Source: Polytrichum commune
Taxonomy: Eukaryota; Streptophyta; Polytrichopsida; Polytrichales; Polytrichaceae
Direction of reading: 5' to 3'
Assembly: GCA_950295325.1 (NCBI GenBank)
Contig: OX485808.1
Coordinates: forward strand, 23,456,527-23,520,526
Length of the DNA stretch: 64,000 nt
The notes under the pieces were generated by a model. The model ran no database searches, was not told the origin of the DNA, and worked only from the letters and a program-made list of their open reading frames with translations. Positions within the stretch are counted from its first letter, which is position 1. Each line of letters begins with the position of its first letter. Both the position numbers and the translations under genes were made by a program. Below, one piece after another: positions 61,350 through 64,000 of the stretch.

Positions 61350-62802
61350 CTCACACAATCTGAAACATTTTGTTTATGAGAATCACATTTGGTGGTATGA
61401 AAAGGCGGTTGTGGTTCCAGATGTGTCATTCCAATGATCGAATATTAGGTCATTTTTGCTCCGTGAGTATCATGATGCAATGTATAGCGGTCATGTAGGG
61501 ATAACTAAGACATATAAGAAGGTGCGAGTAAACTTTTGGTGGCCTGAGATGCAATGATCCATCAGAAGCTATATAAAATCTTGTGAGATTTGCCAAAGGA
61601 GTAAGGCCCCTACTCTTAAACCAGCAGGCCTTTTACAACCATTGGAGATTCCTGATAGAAATGGGGAAGTAGTGAGCAGGGATTTTATCTCTGGATTGAC
61701 TCCATCTGCTAATGGTTATGATGCCATCTTTGTGTGCGTGGATAAGTTGTCCAAGATGGCCCACTTTATGCCAACCACCACACACGTTACTACTGAAGGT
61801 ACGGTAAGGTTATTCCGTGATCATGTATATAAGTTGCATGGTCTACCCAGGGTAATCCTAAGCGACAGGGACACTAGATTCACAAGTAGGTTTTGGGATG
61901 CGTTGCATGGTCTTTTGGGGACAAGGTTGGCCATGTCCACCGCATTCCATCCTCAAACTGATGGGCAGACGGAACGGGTAAACCGTATCCTGGAGGATAT
62001 GTTGCGGCATTATGTCAACCCAGTGCAAGATGATTGGGATGAATTCCTTGCAGTAGCTGAATTTACATATAATAGCTCTTGGCAAGAGTCTGTACGGAAT
62101 ACTCCGTTTGTCCTGAACTATGGTCAGCAGCCCCGGACACCAATTAGTGAGAACAGCAGGTGTCAAGTCCCTGCTGCGCAGAATTTTGTCGAGCATATGA
62201 CACATGTGATTGGCGAGGCCAAGAAACATCTCATTGCTACGCAACAACGACAAAAGTTCTATGCTGACAAGAACCGACGAGAGGTCTCGTTCGAAGTGGA
62301 CCAGCAAGTGCTAGTAAGTACTGCCAACATTAAGTTGAAGGTCCCAGGAGCTCGAAAGCTTTTACCAAGGTGGATTGGCCCATTTCGGGTGGTGCAAAGG
62401 ATAGGGGTGGTAGCATACCGCGTACAACTGCCAGATACATTTAAGATCCACGATGTCTTTCATGTGTCACTTCTTAGGCCTTATGTGGCCGATGGCAGGG
62501 TACAACCTCCCCCTCCGCCAGTCTTTGAGGAAGATGCATCTTATGAAGTAGAACGCGTGCTTTCACACGAAGATAGAGGGTCTCGTTCTCGCCCCAAGAA
62601 ATTCTATCTTATCAAATGGCTCGGATATGCACTTGAGCATAATTCATGGGAGCCCGAATGCAACTTGAGTGTAGAAGTCCTCAAGGAGTACTGGGATGCG
62701 GTACCAAAGTCTGAGGACAGACTTACACGCCATGGTGTTAAGCGTGACCGCGAAGCCCCAGCTGCGCAAAAACGTTTGAGGCGGAAGGTATCTTCGGGGT
62801 AG
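61350..62802 (+). pseudogene. pol: pol C-terminal part: integrase and chromodomain
   Basis: It resumes the same frame after the nested element. The HHCC zinc-binding region is visible (EYHDAMYSGH and CEICQRSK) but crossed by two TGA stops, one in a VSFQ-stop-SNIR context and one in WWPEMQ-stop-SIRS; both fit CGA-to-TGA change. From 61,642 the frame is open to 62,802. Integrase core acidic residues are in RDFISGL, LSDRDTRF and QTERVNR. A chromodomain lies at the C-terminus (YEVERVLSHEDR, YLIKWLGY, SWEPE), which defines chromoviruses and is thought to direct integration into heterochromatin. Confidence 0.92.
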
Positions 62803-62998
62803 GCGCCTTCTGTTCTTTCAGGCTTGCACAAGATCCTGTAAACGGGGTGTTATTATTAACTTGTTTCACCCTGCCAATTGGCATGGAGCATGGTACAGAT
62901 ACAAATCCCATGGCTCGCTTAAATTAGTGGTGGTCTTGACTATATTTGTCTTGATGCACTACGATTTGGGATCATTCATGAACGCAGACGTTCATTCC

Positions 62999-63012
62999 TA
63001 AGTGGGGAGGTG
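62999..63012 (+). promoter_or_regulatory. Polypurine tract
   Basis: AAGTGGGGAGGTG lies immediately before the 3' LTR and is the expected plus-strand priming site. Confidence 0.85.
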
Positions 63013-63360
63013 TGTAACGTGTATTACATATTTATTGTTTATTGTTTATTTACAACCTCTCACTCAACTAGGACTCCTTTACTAGAAGACTAGAGGCGCT
63101 ACCCTGAGTGCTCTAGCAATCCTAAAGGTAAAGGGAGTTAACTAGTTGAAGCTATGGTTTTACACTTGGTTCTACCTCGTAAGTAACGACCATTAGTTAA
63201 GTGCACTTAGAATTATCCTAAAGGCATGGAGGGAGAGCTTGCTAGCATATACTTAACTACTAGTTGGAGGTGGCCTCAACTCATAGTAGTATCTAGTATA
63301 TAAGCTCTAAGGTTGGGAGGAACATGCCTCTTGAATCTCATAATATTTGAGAACGTTACA
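63013..63360 (+). repeat. 3' LTR of the chromovirus
   Basis: 348 bp, starting TGTAACGT and ending ACGTTACA; 345 of 348 positions match the 5' LTR. Followed by the TAATT duplication. Confidence 0.96.
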
Positions 63361-63571
63361 TAATTATAATGAACATACCTAGCTTAAAATTAGAGCTTCA
63401 TCAAATTTAAAAGTAATTATAGGGTCATTTAAAAAACAAGAAATTAGCAAATTATATAATAATACGGTACAAAAAATTAAGGATGGATAATTAAATACCC
63501 CTTGAATAAATATCCTTGTCACGCACGTGTATACATATATACATGTCTAGTGAACTCCCCGAGGTCTACAT

Positions 63572-64000
63572 GACGATGATGCTTTGTTGGTATTTTATCC
63601 CGAAAATGCAAAGTTGACCAATTTTTTTTTTATAATTATAATTTCAAGGTTGGTCATGAACCTTGGACTTGTGTAAACCCACTTAATCTAGCCAATCCTC
63701 GCAGTTCAAACCAAAAAAATAGCGTTCCAATTTTGTTTCGTTCATGTTTTTCCTCATTTTCATGAAATTTTTTTAAATTTTACATTAAATTTTAATTGAT
63801 TTATTATTTTACTTTCCATTCATTTGTTATGTAAATAGTTTAATCCACAACGCTCTTGCTTGTTGGCTCTTTTAGCAATACTTTCAGATTGAAACACATG
63901 TCTTTATCTTTTCAAATGGATATTGACAAAGATCTTTTGGAGCATGATATAGATTTGGATGATGATGTTTTATACAACTTCACGTACGTTATTTCTCAAC
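63572..64000. other. AT-rich flank, nothing supported
   Basis: The last 430 bp contain no domain-bearing frame. An open frame starting near 63,885 runs off the window end (acidic, DLDDDV-like); too short to judge. Confidence 0.4.

Larger units (their letters stand above)
56497..63365 (+). mobile_element. Ty3/gypsy chromovirus LTR retrotransposon with target-site duplications
   Basis: The element itself spans 56,502-63,360. It has two 348-bp LTRs, a tRNA-iMet primer site, gag, protease, reverse transcriptase, RNase H, integrase and a C-terminal chromodomain in the Ty3/gypsy order, and a polypurine tract. A 5-bp duplication, TAATT, flanks it at 56,497-56,501 and 63,361-63,365. The coding region carries several in-frame stops and a 496-bp nested insertion in the integrase, so it is nonautonomous. 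The LTRs differ at only three positions, so insertion was recent. Confidence 0.96.
55813..63563. mobile_element. Inverted-repeat element B (CTCGGGG termini), split by a retrotransposon
   Basis: The left end CTCGGGGAGTTCACT (55,813) and the inverted right end (AGTGAACTCCCCGAG, ending 63,563) match over 15 bp. A perfect 8-bp duplication, GTCTACAT, lies at 55,805-55,812 and 63,564-63,571. Removing the 6.86-kb retrotransposon and one copy of its 5-bp duplication leaves about 887 bp. ACGTGCG boxes lie ~30-45 bp from each end, as in the smaller CACGGG elements, and part of the interior (AAATTTAA...GTAATTATAGGG) is shared with the 60,854-61,349 element. No transposase is encoded. Confidence 0.88.

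Noticed and set aside
61858-62307. 149-residue minus-strand frame
   Set aside because: Antisense shadow of the integrase core.
1-64000. CRISPR arrays, bacterial operons, riboswitches
   Set aside because: Gene structure, introns and transposons are those of a plant nucleus; no regularly spaced repeat arrays were seen.

Overview
The window is nuclear DNA from a land plant, probably a vascular plant with a repeat-rich genome. The evidence is two spliced genes of the plant RNA-directed DNA methylation (RdDM) pathway, a plant-type Ty3/gypsy chromovirus with an initiator-Met tRNA primer site, a hAT element, a 5S-rRNA-derived repeat of the Cassandra type, and many small inverted-repeat elements. 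Introns are mostly 85-600 nt. I cannot name the species; a fern or gymnosperm is a weak guess.

Layout. (1) 1-24,600: AT-rich intergenic DNA with no gene I can support. It holds a LINE-like coding remnant split by a ~409-bp miniature transposon, a 5S-derived repeat, a tRNA-like SINE candidate, a ~146-bp hairpin and several dispersed repeat families. (2) 24,640-40,775 (+): promoter/5' leader and a 27-exon Dicer-like gene, closest to DCL3, reconstructed as 2,103 codons with continuous phase and all domains (helicase, DUF283, PAZ, RNase IIIa, RNase IIIb, two dsRBDs). (3) 40,776-48,058: intergenic, with a 1,242-bp hAT element that has perfect 8-bp target-site duplications and a relic of the transposase C-terminus. 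(4) 48,059-51,912 (-): an eight-exon IDN2/FDM-type gene (zf-XS, XS, coiled coil, XH; 684 aa), with a leader region extending to about 54.4 kb. (5) 54,640-64,000: nested transposons. An ~887-bp inverted-repeat element (55,813-63,563) was split by a 6.86-kb chromovirus (56,502-63,360), which in turn carries a 496-bp miniature element in its integrase region.

How the genes work together. DCL3 makes 24-nt siRNAs and IDN2/FDM proteins act with the AGO4/Pol V arm that uses them, so two steps of the same transposon-silencing pathway lie tail to tail, 7.3 kb apart, in repeat-rich DNA. The most novel-looking item is a family of four miniature transposons (termini C[A/T]CGGG..., 8-bp duplications, a conserved subterminal ACGTGCG box) with copies at 4.7, 55.0, 55.8-63.6 and 60.9 kb.
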